61,193 nt of DNA from contig PWHR01000026.1 in the NCBI GenBank assembly GCA_003554965.1, positions 1-61,193 on the forward strand, read 5' to 3'. Shown here piece by piece: positions 1-8,175 of the stretch; position 1 is the stretch's first letter, and each line of letters opens with the position of its first letter. Source of the DNA: Thermoplasmata archaeon (GTDB lineage Archaea > Thermoplasmatota > Thermoplasmata > Halarchaeoplasmatales > Halarchaeoplasmataceae). The notes under the pieces were generated by a model that was given only the letters and a program-made list of their open reading frames with translations, had not been told where the DNA came from and made no database searches. The translations under genes were made by a program, and so were the position numbers.

Positions 1-39
1 AAAGGAGTTAACCTCGGTGAAATCCTAGAGGGGGGGTAG
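1..39 (+). CDS. 3' end of an upstream gene (partial)
   Basis: The first 13 codons of the window are open in frame 1 and end at a TAG at 37-39, reading KGVNLGEILEGG. The stop lies only four bases before the ATG of the next gene, and the run of seven G in its last codons doubles as a plausible ribosome binding site for that gene. This is the usual picture of two adjacent genes of one operon. The tail is too short to identify the product. Confidence 0.4.
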   Translation, partial: KGVNLGEILEGG

Positions 40-43
40 TAAT

Positions 44-331
44 ATGGACGGAACTTTAAAGGGCCTAAAAGTTTACATTTTCTATTCAAGCAGGACAGAG
101 CCTGAGATACTATCAGTTTACCAAAGATATATAGATAAACTAAAAGAAAAAAATATCGATTACGAGGAGATCGATATATATGAAAGTAAAGAAAAAGCTG
201 AGAAGTTCAATATCGAGGTCACGCCTTCTATCTGCATAGTGATAGGCGGTAAATTAGAGAAAAAGTTTGTGGGAGTAGCTCATATGAAAGAGGTGTTAGG
301 AGAATCCATGCTCATAAGAGGGGAAAAATGA
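44..331 (+). CDS. Thioredoxin-fold protein without CxxC
   Basis: A 95-residue protein with the beta-alpha-beta pattern of the glutaredoxin/thioredoxin fold: a first strand VYIFYSS, a helix, a second strand with YEEIDIYES, then the VTPS cis-proline loop (about residues 59-62) followed by a hairpin IVIGGKLEKKFVG and a last helix. The position where thioredoxins carry CxxC reads SSRTEP, and no cysteine lies near it, so ordinary dithiol redox activity is not expected. It could be a redox-inactive adaptor or may bind a thiol compound. A purine-rich stretch (GAGGGGGGG) precedes the ATG and the previous stop is four bases away, so it is probably the last gene of an operon that begins outside the window. 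The fold call is from pattern only. Confidence 0.75.
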   Translation: MDGTLKGLKVYIFYSSRTEPEILSVYQRYIDKLKEKNIDYEEIDIYESKEKAEKFNIEVTPSICIVIGGKLEKKFVGVAHMKEVLGESMLIRGEK

Positions 332-578
332 ATGGTGACTTCCTAGCTTCACCAATTTTTCGCTCCATACCGCGTTCTAAGCTTTTGACTCTTGGAACCT
401 TCATCTCTCCTTTTTTGATCTTTTCATAGTTCTCTCTACAGCCTCTTGTATACACATCTATGGAGGAACAAGTCAGCGAAGTAGGTAGGTAACCTATGCT
501 AAAACGGTCGGAAGCTCCTTCTTTCAGGATGGAGAGGTTGTCACAAAAACAAATAAACAATGAGTGATTATCTCAACT

Positions 579-1628
579 ATGCTCTTGAGGTGCAGAGATT
601 GTGAAAAAGAACACCCTGACGATTTCATCCTAAGATGTGAGTGTGGAGGTATCCTGGAGATAAGGAATGAGTTCCACAGTAGCTTCGAAGATCTTTTGAA
701 TACTAAAAATACAGACGTTAGTAGATATCTGAATTTCTTACCGATCAAGAAAGAATACGTACCTGACTTGACTCCCTCTATCACCCCAAACATCGAGAAA
801 GGAGTAGATGACCGCAGCGTAGTTTTCAAATCCGAGTATCTGATGCCGAGCGGCTCTTTCAAAGATAGAGGTACCTACACAACTATTGCAAAGCTCAAAG
901 AGGAAGGGATAAAAGAGGTTTCCTTGGACTCTTCTGGAAATGCAGCCATAAGTCTCGCTTTGTATGCTCGAGCCGAAGGGATAAAGAGTAATATCTTCGT
1001 ACCCGATAACATATCTCGAACCAAAGAAAGAATGCTTAACATGCTGAATGTTGAACTGCACAGGATCTCTGGTAACAGGATGGATGTACACGAAAGAGCG
1101 TTGAACTTCGACAAAGGACGCTACGTATCTCATTGGTACAATCCTTTCTTTACAGAAGGTACAAAGATCGCAGCCTACGAAGTTGCAGAACAGATGGATG
1201 TACATCATGTGTTGGTCCCTACTGGAAGTGGAACTTTGTTCTTTGGACTATATCATGGATTCGAAGAACTCAAACGATTGGGAGTGGTCAAAAATATACC
1301 AAAGATGATCGCAGTCGAAGCTCGGGGATTTGAAACACTCAAAGATAGGAGCAGTAAAAAAAGCAAGCTCGCCAAAGGGATCGAGATCCCTGAGCCTCCG
1401 AGAAAGGATCAGATGAAGGCGATATTGAAAGATACCGATGGATTTTCAGTTTCTGTCGATGACGAAGCGATAAAACATGCAAAAAGTGGATTGGCCGAGA
1501 TGGGATTTTTGGTCGAGCCCACTTCCGCTGCTGCATACGCCGCTTTCAATGAGCTCAACAGCGAAGAATTCAAAAAAGGTGAAAAAGTCTTGATCCCCTT
1601 GACGGGATCTAGCTTCAAGTCCTTTTAA
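579..1628 (+). CDS. thrC: Threonine synthase-like PLP enzyme
   Basis: A PLP-dependent fold-type II enzyme of the threonine synthase family, which makes threonine from O-phosphohomoserine. Visible features: an N-terminal zinc-finger-like start (CRDC, then CECGG), the PLP lysine in SGSFKDRG, the glycine-rich phosphate loop GSGTLFFG, and the C-terminal VEPTSAAAYAAF typical of the family. Length is about 349 residues, normal for archaeal ThrC. The reading frame can be extended to a GTG at 564, but ATG 579 is preferred: it gives MLLRCRDC, the expected start of the zinc finger, and an AT-rich box (about 549-560) lies a suitable distance upstream for a leaderless transcript. Related enzymes (threonine dehydratase, cysteate synthase) share these motifs, so the exact substrate is inferred. 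The 3' end overlaps the convergent neighbour by four bases. Confidence 0.83.
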   Translation: MLLRCRDCEKEHPDDFILRCECGGILEIRNEFHSSFEDLLNTKNTDVSRYLNFLPIKKEYVPDLTPSITPNIEKGVDDRSVVFKSEYLMPSGSFKDRGTYTTIAKLKEEGIKEVSLDSSGNAAISLALYARAEGIKSNIFVPDNISRTKERMLNMLNVELHRISGNRMDVHERALNFDKGRYVSHWYNPFFTEGTKIAAYEVAEQMDVHHVLVPTGSGTLFFGLYHGFEELKRLGVVKNIPKMIAVEARGFETLKDRSSKKSKLAKGIEIPEPPRKDQMKAILKDTDGFSVSVDDEAIKHAKSGLAEMGFLVEPTSAAAYAAFNELNSEEFKKGEKVLIPLTGSSFKSF

Positions 1629-2908
1629 TCCAGTTCTTCCTTCATAGATCCGTGATCACTCAGAGCTTCAATTGTCCTTTCGATCTCTTCTAAAGTATTG
1701 TAAGGGGAAACACCTACCCTTACAAGACCACCTTTTTCCTGTAGACCGAGTACCTTCACAAGCCTAGTAGCGTAAAAGTCTCCATCCCACACGAATATAC
1801 CTCTATCACCGAGATAAGAAGCTATCTCTTCTGCAGAATAAAGTTCGTGTGTGAAAGAAACCGTAGAAGTACACCGTACGTGTGATGGAGGCCTGTACAA
1901 GTTTATCTCGGGTATCTGAGAAAGGCCTTCAACCAACTTATCGGTCAAGATCCGCTCGTACTTCTCAAAAATATTCAATCCCGTTGCGATATCTTTCCTC
2001 CTTTTCGAACGTTCGCTCTCCACATCCACTAAAGAAGAATACTCTTTTCCAACTTCAGCTATAAATCGAACCGCTTCTATGGCTCCGGCGATCCCTTCAT
2101 GGTTGAGAGTCCCAGTTTCAAATTTATCTGGAGGTGAATCTTTTTGAGGCTTGACTTTCAAAGTGTTCAATTCGTCTAAAACCTTCTCTTTAGCGTACAT
2201 GACCCCGACATGGGGACCGAAGTACTTGTATGCTGAGCTAAGTAAGAAGTCAGTCTCCAGGTCCTCAACATCTATAGGAAAATGGGCAGCGTAGTGAACC
2301 GCATCGATCACGGTGTAAGCACCTACACTATGGGCTTTATCTACCATCTTACCTACTTCAGGGATAGTCCCTACCGCATTGGAGGCGTGAGTTAAAGCGA
2401 GCAGCTTCGTTTCTTCCGACAGTTTATCTCTAAAATCTTCCATATCGATGGTCAATTCCTCCCTATCGATCTCTATTTCCTCCACCACTGCTCCTTCATC
2501 TTCTAGGTCCTCCCAGGGAGCCCGATTTCCTTCATGGTCCAACTGCGTTATGAGTATCTTGTCTCCATCTTTTATTTTGTTCCGTAGGGCTTGGGCCAGC
2601 ATGAAATTCATCGTAGTCATGTTCGCCCCGAAGACAACTTCTTCAGGGGAACAGTTGAAAAAGTCAGCGAAGATCCTCCTAGCTTCCAAGATCAGTGCAT
2701 CGGTTTCCTCACTCGTTTTGAATCGGCCGTGCCTGTTCGCGTTCGATTTTTTAAGATAATCTCTCATCGCATCCAAAACTCGTTCAGGTACCTGATAACC
2801 TCCTGGACCGTCAAGATACGCTATTTTATGGTCATCGATTCGGTTCTCAAGAGATGGGAAACGCTTACGAATATGATCAGAAAAATCAGCGATCCAATCT
2901 TCGCACAT
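1625..2908 (-). CDS. Aminotransferase class V, cysteine desulfurase-like (VC1184 type)
   Basis: A 427-residue PLP enzyme of the cysteine desulfurase/aminotransferase class V superfamily. The PLP lysine is in SAYKYFGPHVG, the cofactor aspartate in VIDAVHYAAH, and the substrate-side histidine in LDHEGNR; these strings are those of the subfamily named after Vibrio VC1184. In SufS/CsdA enzymes the C-terminal mobile loop has RxGHHCA with the catalytic cysteine, whereas here the equivalent stretch reads VWDGDFYATRLV and lacks cysteine. True desulfurase activity is therefore doubtful; a lyase or aminotransferase role is possible. It stands alone, convergent with the threonine synthase-like gene and divergent from the membrane zinc-ribbon genes. 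No suf/isc partner is nearby. Confidence 0.83.
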   Translation of the reverse strand: MCEDWIADFSDHIRKRFPSLENRIDDHKIAYLDGPGGYQVPERVLDAMRDYLKKSNANRHGRFKTSEETDALILEARRIFADFFNCSPEEVVFGANMTTMNFMLAQALRNKIKDGDKILITQLDHEGNRAPWEDLEDEGAVVEEIEIDREELTIDMEDFRDKLSEETKLLALTHASNAVGTIPEVGKMVDKAHSVGAYTVIDAVHYAAHFPIDVEDLETDFLLSSAYKYFGPHVGVMYAKEKVLDELNTLKVKPQKDSPPDKFETGTLNHEGIAGAIEAVRFIAEVGKEYSSLVDVESERSKRRKDIATGLNIFEKYERILTDKLVEGLSQIPEINLYRPPSHVRCTSTVSFTHELYSAEEIASYLGDRGIFVWDGDFYATRLVKVLGLQEKGGLVRVGVSPYNTLEEIERTIEALSDHGSMKEELD

Positions 2909-3023
2909 ACTCTTTCTTAAATGGAGTTATTATTTAGACTTTGTTTAAACTTCTGAGATCCCAACCCATCAAAACCTTCTAGGCTCCGCGGACATCCAAA
3001 AAATACTAAGATCTGTCGTGTAT

Positions 3024-3035
3024 AAAAATTTATAA
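3024..3035 (+). promoter_or_regulatory. TATA box of first zinc-ribbon gene
   Basis: AAAATTTATAAG is centred about 31 bases before ATG 3061, with no Shine-Dalgarno between, which fits a leaderless archaeal transcript. The sequence around it (TTATAA...GTTAG...CTTTT) is repeated in front of the downstream paralogue. Confidence 0.6.
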
Positions 3036-3060
3036 GAGGTTAGCACCTTTTTCATATTGC

Positions 3061-3459
3061 ATGGCTTCAAAAAAGGAAGGCACGATGTACATACTCATCG
3101 TAATACTGACTCCTATCATCTTGTTTTTTACTCTGACCCGTGACTTTATAGTTCGCGGAGAGTTTGAGATAACTATTGGATCTTTTATGGTCTTCGCTAT
3201 AACTCTCTTCTCTGGTTTCGCTCTGGCATACTTGATCTACCGGATAGAGGAAAAATTCTTCTCCAAGAACATAAAATTCGAAGATATACAGCAGGAGGAT
3301 TCAAAAGAACGTTATCAGGTTGAAAAAAGTCCAAAGAAGAGGAGTAAGCTCGGAGGTCTCTTCAGCGGTAAAGACGAATGCGGTACCTGCGGGACCAATA
3401 TGAAGTACAAAGAGGGGATGGACTCCTACTATTGCCCAGAATGCCACGAGTACAAGTAG
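3061..3459 (+). CDS. Two-helix membrane protein with C-terminal zinc ribbon
   Basis: A 132-residue protein: a short basic N-terminus, two hydrophobic helices (about residues 8-25 and 38-60), a basic/acidic linker, and a C-terminal zinc ribbon with CGTCG and CPEC. The cytoplasmic side should carry the zinc ribbon if the positive-inside rule holds. It is a tandem paralogue of the gene at 3525; the segment from YRIEEKFFSKN to RYQVEK and the last 20 residues are nearly identical. Function is unknown. Ribbons of this sort on small membrane proteins recur in this window, so a shared binding partner is possible, but that is inference. Confidence 0.8.
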   Translation: MASKKEGTMYILIVILTPIILFFTLTRDFIVRGEFEITIGSFMVFAITLFSGFALAYLIYRIEEKFFSKNIKFEDIQQEDSKERYQVEKSPKKRSKLGGLFSGKDECGTCGTNMKYKEGMDSYYCPECHEYK

Positions 3460-3490
3460 ATAAAAGGAGGATCTTTTTTGTTAAGAAAAG

Positions 3491-3500
3491 ACTTATAAAG
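3491..3500 (+). promoter_or_regulatory. TATA box of second zinc-ribbon gene
   Basis: ACTTATAAAG is centred about 29 bases before ATG 3525. It matches the promoter of the first copy in position and context, so the promoter was duplicated with the gene. Confidence 0.55.
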
Positions 3501-3524
3501 TGTTAGTGACTTTTCTTGTATGAG

Positions 3525-3917
3525 ATGGCTTCGAAAAAGGGTCCTGTAATATACATACTCATCATAATACTCACACCGATCATCTTATATTACGCTCTGA
3601 CCGGTGATTTTCTTCCACTTACCCGACGATACGGAATGTCTCTTGGAGCTCTTTTGATAAGCGTCGTCTCGGGCTTCGTTCTGGCATATCTGGCTTACCG
3701 GATAGAGGAAAAATTCTTCTCCAAGAACATAAAATTCGAAGATATACAACAGAACAAATCAAAAGAACGGTACCAGGTTGAAAAAACCTCAGAAAAAACA
3801 AAAAAGAGTGGAAAAGTCTTCAGCAGCAAAAACAAATGCGAGACCTGCGGGACCAAGATGGAGTACAAAGAGGGGATGGATTCATACTATTGCCCAGAAT
3901 GCCACGAGTACAAGTGA
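3525..3917 (+). CDS. Two-helix membrane protein with C-terminal zinc ribbon (paralogue)
   Basis: A 130-residue paralogue of the preceding gene, with the same layout: MASKK start, two membrane helices, linker, and zinc ribbon (CETCG, CPEC). A TTG at 3516 would add MYE, but ATG 3525 aligns with the start of the first copy and sits at the right distance from its TATA box. The central block around 3700-3750 is almost identical in DNA to 3240-3290, while the first helix pair and the loop between the helices have diverged. This points to a fairly recent tandem duplication with relaxed constraint on the outer loop. Function is unknown. Confidence 0.8.
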   Translation: MASKKGPVIYILIIILTPIILYYALTGDFLPLTRRYGMSLGALLISVVSGFVLAYLAYRIEEKFFSKNIKFEDIQQNKSKERYQVEKTSEKTKKSGKVFSSKNKCETCGTKMEYKEGMDSYYCPECHEYK

Positions 3918-4064
3918 AGGATGTTGGTCCTATTCCTCTTATATGTTTATCATTGATGATCGGTCATGGGCTATTTTTGCTTTCTCTTCTTTTAGTGATC
4001 CCTCGGTAAAACTAGAAGGTAAAACCTAAATGTGAGCTTTCAGATAAGATGAGAGGTGAAAAAT

Positions 4065-4493
4065 ATGGTTAAAAGAAAAGCTGATTCGGAATGGAAGGGT
4101 CTGTTAAAAGACGGAGAAGGACATATGAGGCTCGGCAGCGGTGCCTTTGAAGGTAAGTACAGTTTCCACTCCAGATTCGAAGAAGGAAAAGGAACCAATC
4201 CGGAGGAACTGATCGGGGCTGCACATTCGGGATGCTTCTCGATGGCATTGGCCGCCTCTTTAGAAGAGGAGGGCTACGAGCCCGAAAGTGTCAAAACTGA
4301 AGCCATCGTCTACCTTCAAAAAGTAGAAGGCGACTTTAAGATAACGAAGATACACTTGAAGAATCATTCGAAGATACCGGATATAGAAGAAGATGTCTTT
4401 GAAGAGATAGCTCTAAAAGCTAAAGATAACTGTCCGGTCTCTAAAGCTTTAGCCGCAACTGATATCGAACTAGATCTAGAACTGACATCTTGA
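4065..4493 (+). CDS. OsmC/Ohr family peroxiredoxin
   Basis: A 142-residue OsmC-like protein, a family of thiol peroxidases that reduce organic hydroperoxides or related stress products. Both conserved cysteines are present: one in AAHSGCFSMALA and the other in KDNCPVSKAL, with the expected spacing. The N-terminal beta sheet region (SEWKGLLKDGEG, RFEEGKGTNPEEL) is typical of the OsmC rather than the Ohr subgroup. The frame can be opened nine bases earlier at a GTG, but ATG 4065 follows a GAGAGGTG ribosome site at a good distance. It appears to be a single-gene unit. Confidence 0.88.
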   Translation: MVKRKADSEWKGLLKDGEGHMRLGSGAFEGKYSFHSRFEEGKGTNPEELIGAAHSGCFSMALAASLEEEGYEPESVKTEAIVYLQKVEGDFKITKIHLKNHSKIPDIEEDVFEEIALKAKDNCPVSKALAATDIELDLELTS

Positions 4494-4558
4494 AAGCTTC
4501 AAAAAGTATTTTTGATAAGTGAATTCACGAGGTTATCGGGTGGATAGTATTCGCTTCA

Positions 4559-4798
4559 TCACCATCCTCTACTGATGGGCTTATCCGTTTTTTTCTGAGT
4601 TGCTGTTACTCCGCCCATACCGACTTTTATCATCAATATAATGAACAAGAAAGTTATCGTAATGAGGATGCAGAACGGCCCCAATATATCTACGTCTATC
4701 GGCAATCTTTCGAAAAATAACAGTACCCAGAGCACCCAAAATACCGCGAGTGATATCAGCCCAGATATCATCAGGACGGCTCTGGTCTTTGGAGACAT
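4559..4798 (-). CDS. Small two-helix membrane protein
   Basis: A 79-residue protein with two strong membrane helices (about residues 7-29 and 40-60) separated by a short loop with ERLPIDVD, and a basic tail ending KKTDKPISRGW. No family is recognised. An AT-rich stretch with TATATAA-like bases (about 4820-4840) lies upstream on its strand, which supports independent transcription. It reads away from the large regulator gene's 3' end in the same direction, separated by about 70 bases, so a shared transcript is also possible. Confidence 0.65.
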   Translation of the reverse strand: MSPKTRAVLMISGLISLAVFWVLWVLLFFERLPIDVDILGPFCILITITFLFIILMIKVGMGGVTATQKKTDKPISRGW

Positions 4799-4868
4799 AT
4801 TATCAGGTCTCTGATAAAAAATATTTTAATATTATATAAGATTTTTCAAATTCGGTAAAACTCCTCTA

Positions 4869-7800
4869 TTATCTTTTTATCTCCTGTTTGCACTTGTCCA
4901 TCCAAAATCCCATACTCATCTCTTCGAAAAGAGACATCGCTTCGTTTATGTAGCTATTCCTTCTTTTTTCATCGTTCATCTGTTTACAGAGGATAGCGTA
5001 TTCAAATTGCAATTTGGCCAAATCTATATTTAGATTCAATTTTTCGAATGCTTCTTTTGCCCTTTCAAATTGATCCTCAGATTTCTCCCACATCTCTTTT
5101 TCTCGATAGACCATCCCCAAAAAGCGATGACTAGTCCCTTCGTCGATCTTAGCTTCGAGCTCCTTTGATATCTCAAGAGCTCTTTCAGCTTTTCTGACAG
5201 CTTCATCGAACTTTCCTTCACGACTGAGTATGTAAGCCAAACCACACAGAGGTTGTACTAAAAGATGATCGATGCCTATCTCTTCAGAGATACTTATGCT
5301 CGCATTATAATTTTCTTTGGCCTTTTCGTAATCCTCCTTGTGCCTATAGATATGAGCCATGTTGGTATGACCTAATATAATGCCATTTTTAATATCGTTT
5401 TCCTTGCTCATCTCGAAGCTTTTTTCGTGGTATTGTAAAGCCGTCTCTAGATCACCATTGAGCAAATGATAATTACCAAGATTACTGAAGGATATGTTCA
5501 AACCTCTTTTATTGCCCATCTCCTCGAAGATCTCGTAAGATTCCTTGTAACTTTCATAAGCTTTTTCTAATTCACCTTTCTTTAGATAAGCGTTGCCTAA
5601 ATTGATCAAGATGTGTACTCTATTGTTTTCCTTGCCTATCTTCTCAGATATATCCATGCTTTCCTTGAATTTTGCCAAGGCTTTATCTATTTCACTTCTA
5701 TTCATGTAGACATTACCCAAATTACTCAGTGATGAGGCCTTACCGCTGATATCGCCGGTCTCTTCTCTAATCTTCAAACCCTTTTTCAAGTATCTCAAAG
5801 CTTCATCATATTTTGAATTGTAGAAATTTACCGTACCTAGTGCGTGATAAATATCCCCGATATCCTTTTTTATACCGTATTTTTCAGCCATCTCGAGAGA
5901 TTTTAAGAAATTCTCTGCTGCAGACTCATATCGCCCCATCCTCATCTCAGCCCATCCCTTTCTTTTTAAAAGTCTAGCAGTTTCGATGTTTTCTTCCATC
6001 CCTTTTTCAAGTCCTTTTTCCACCGTATCGAGAGCTTTGTTCAGTTCACCTTTTTTATCGAACAGGTTCGCTCTTTTCCGATAAATCCTTTGTCTGTGTT
6101 TTATATCCAGTTCATCTTTGGGTATGCTTTCATAGTAATCTAAACTGACATCGAATTTTCCAATGACTCTGTATAAGTCACCCAATCTTTCTAGAACATC
6201 CCATTTCTTTCGTTGGAAACCGTTTTCATCAGCGATCACTAACGCCTTATCGTATATTTCGATGGCATCTTCATGCGCGTAAACTTTCTCGGCCTCATCT
6301 CCGGCCTTTTTTAGATATTCAAATGCTTTAGAAGACTCTGCCGCGTTTTCATAGTGTGCCGCCACATCATAAAATATTTCCTCTAGGCGATCCTGATAAA
6401 GCTGCTCCATAGTTTCCGCGACTTCTTTGTGCAGAACTTTCCTCATATGTTCAGGTATACTCTCATAGACGGAAAGATGGATCAATCCATGTGCGAAATG
6501 AAATACGTCCTCCTCTGGATCGTTTTCCCATAAACCGGATCCGGTCAGTATGTCTACGTACTCTAATAATTCAAAAGAATCCATTTCGGTGACTTCATGA
6601 AGCAAAGAAAAAGGTATGTCTTCACCGATGATGCTGCCTATCTGAAGTACCTTTAGATTCTCCTTGCTCAACCTTTTGATCCTCCTTTCGATGATGTCTT
6701 CTACCACTTTAGGAAGTTCAAAAGCATCTTTTTCAGAGGGAAAAACATCGTTTTTAGGATCTACTATGTCGTCTTCAATCATCTGTTTTACCAGTTCCTT
6801 AGAAAATAAAGGATTTCCCTCAGAGACTTGATAAATCATTTGAACGAAGTGTTGGGGAACTTTGAACTTTCCAGTGAGTCCTTTGATGATCTCTTTTGTA
6901 TCATCTATCGTTAAAGGTTCGAGTTTCAAATGCTCATAAAGTTTCTCTCTGCTCATCCGGAGCAGCATCTCCTCAAAGAATTTATTATTGATCACACCTT
7001 CTGGACGATATGCACCTATGAACATGACAGGAGAATCTCTCAATTTGTCAGCTAAATAATGGAATAACATCAATGAAGCTTTATCCACCCGATGGATGTC
7101 ATCGATAAATAATACCAATGGTTTTTTGTTTGCGATGGACCTGATATTTTCAGCAGTTTCAAAAAAGATTGCGTCCCTCTTACCTTCATCACTCTCCAGG
7201 ACTTTTTTTGCCCGAGCTTTATCCTCGGCATCGAAGAACTCTAAAAGTTCTATATTTTCGAATTCTCCATTTTGCCGATATGGTCTGAAAACCTCTTTGA
7301 AAGGAAGATAGGGTTCTGAAGTATGGTAATAACCTTTTCCACTTATGAATCCAAAACCCTTGGAAAGAGCTTTGTGTTTTAATTCGTTTACTAATCTTGT
7401 TTTACCTATGCCAGCATTCCCTTCTATCATGAAAACTGACGATTCGTTATTTTCGACTCTCTTCAAACAATCTAAAAGTCGCTTCATCTCGTCCTTTCTT
7501 CCTACAAAGATGTCTTCTTTTTTTTCATCTGATTTTGTTAGATCGATCAAGTTATTCTCATTTACTTTGTTTAGGGCAAGCAAAAGTGGATCGCGTGAAT
7601 CGATGTAAGAATTGATCTGCTCAAGTTTGATCTCGTATTCAGTCGAATCTGTTTTGATGGTCACTTTTTCTTCCTTGAGTTTGTTTCTTAGCTCTTCGGC
7701 TTTTTCTAAACCTTTTTGAGTCAGGGAATATACTTTTCTACGTCTTTTTAGGCCAACGACATGTCGGACCTCTTCATTGACCAAGTCACTTCCAACAAGA

Positions 7801-7967
7801 TCCGTGATAATGTCACTAGTTCTACCTCTAGATAGTTCTACAGCCTCGGCTATGCCTTTTTGACAAAGCCTGTAAGGTACTTCTCTATGCTGTTCTAGGT
7901 CCCGGGTATTGTCTTGGGACTGAAGATGAAGTAAAATCCTGTATTTTCCTTCACTGAATTCTTTCAT
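4869..7967 (-). CDS. Winged-helix, AAA-type ATPase and TPR regulator
   Basis: A 1,032-residue protein built like STAND-class regulators. Residues about 5-100 form a winged-helix DNA-binding domain (AEAVELSRGRTSDIITDL as recognition region, then SLTQKGLEKAEEL). A FVGR box precedes the nucleotide-binding domain, with Walker A GNAGIGKT near residue 183-190 and Walker B LVLFIDDIH near 284-292. From about residue 550 to the end come more than ten TPR motifs (many with ALGTVNFYNSKYDEAL-like spacing). This layout suits a ligand- or partner-controlled transcription factor; TPRs would sense the signal and ATP would drive oligomerisation. ATG 7967 is chosen over TTG 7970 because TATATAAAG (7989-7997) lies about 26 bases upstream. 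It diverges from the giant protease gene, a likely but unproven target. Confidence 0.85.
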   Translation of the reverse strand: MKEFSEGKYRILLHLQSQDNTRDLEQHREVPYRLCQKGIAEAVELSRGRTSDIITDLVGSDLVNEEVRHVVGLKRRRKVYSLTQKGLEKAEELRNKLKEEKVTIKTDSTEYEIKLEQINSYIDSRDPLLLALNKVNENNLIDLTKSDEKKEDIFVGRKDEMKRLLDCLKRVENNESSVFMIEGNAGIGKTRLVNELKHKALSKGFGFISGKGYYHTSEPYLPFKEVFRPYRQNGEFENIELLEFFDAEDKARAKKVLESDEGKRDAIFFETAENIRSIANKKPLVLFIDDIHRVDKASLMLFHYLADKLRDSPVMFIGAYRPEGVINNKFFEEMLLRMSREKLYEHLKLEPLTIDDTKEIIKGLTGKFKVPQHFVQMIYQVSEGNPLFSKELVKQMIEDDIVDPKNDVFPSEKDAFELPKVVEDIIERRIKRLSKENLKVLQIGSIIGEDIPFSLLHEVTEMDSFELLEYVDILTGSGLWENDPEEDVFHFAHGLIHLSVYESIPEHMRKVLHKEVAETMEQLYQDRLEEIFYDVAAHYENAAESSKAFEYLKKAGDEAEKVYAHEDAIEIYDKALVIADENGFQRKKWDVLERLGDLYRVIGKFDVSLDYYESIPKDELDIKHRQRIYRKRANLFDKKGELNKALDTVEKGLEKGMEENIETARLLKRKGWAEMRMGRYESAAENFLKSLEMAEKYGIKKDIGDIYHALGTVNFYNSKYDEALRYLKKGLKIREETGDISGKASSLSNLGNVYMNRSEIDKALAKFKESMDISEKIGKENNRVHILINLGNAYLKKGELEKAYESYKESYEIFEEMGNKRGLNISFSNLGNYHLLNGDLETALQYHEKSFEMSKENDIKNGIILGHTNMAHIYRHKEDYEKAKENYNASISISEEIGIDHLLVQPLCGLAYILSREGKFDEAVRKAERALEISKELEAKIDEGTSHRFLGMVYREKEMWEKSEDQFERAKEAFEKLNLNIDLAKLQFEYAILCKQMNDEKRRNSYINEAMSLFEEMSMGFWMDKCKQEIKR

Positions 7968-8175
7968 CAATTCCAGCCACGAGTTACCTATATAAAGATA
8001 TTACTACCGATTACTAGCGCTTGATTTGTTGAGATAATACTACGAAAAGAAGTTTCCAAAGGTAAATAACACTTTTCCGCCGAAATGAAAACGCCTCGTC
8101 TACATGTATGAGTGAGATTTATATCTTCTACGAATCTCAATCTAAGATGTTAGTTAGTAAAATGAGGTATATCGT

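Noticed and set aside
312-560. 82-codon minus-strand ORF between the thioredoxin-like and threonine synthase-like genes
   Set aside because: It overlaps the end of the thioredoxin-like gene, has no promoter or ribosome site that I can see, and matches no family. Its second half (basic, Lys/Glu rich) does look coding, so a gene relic remains possible.
3778-4029. 83-codon plus-strand ORF after the second zinc-ribbon gene
   Set aside because: Its first part is the zinc-ribbon gene read in another frame; the rest has no coding features.
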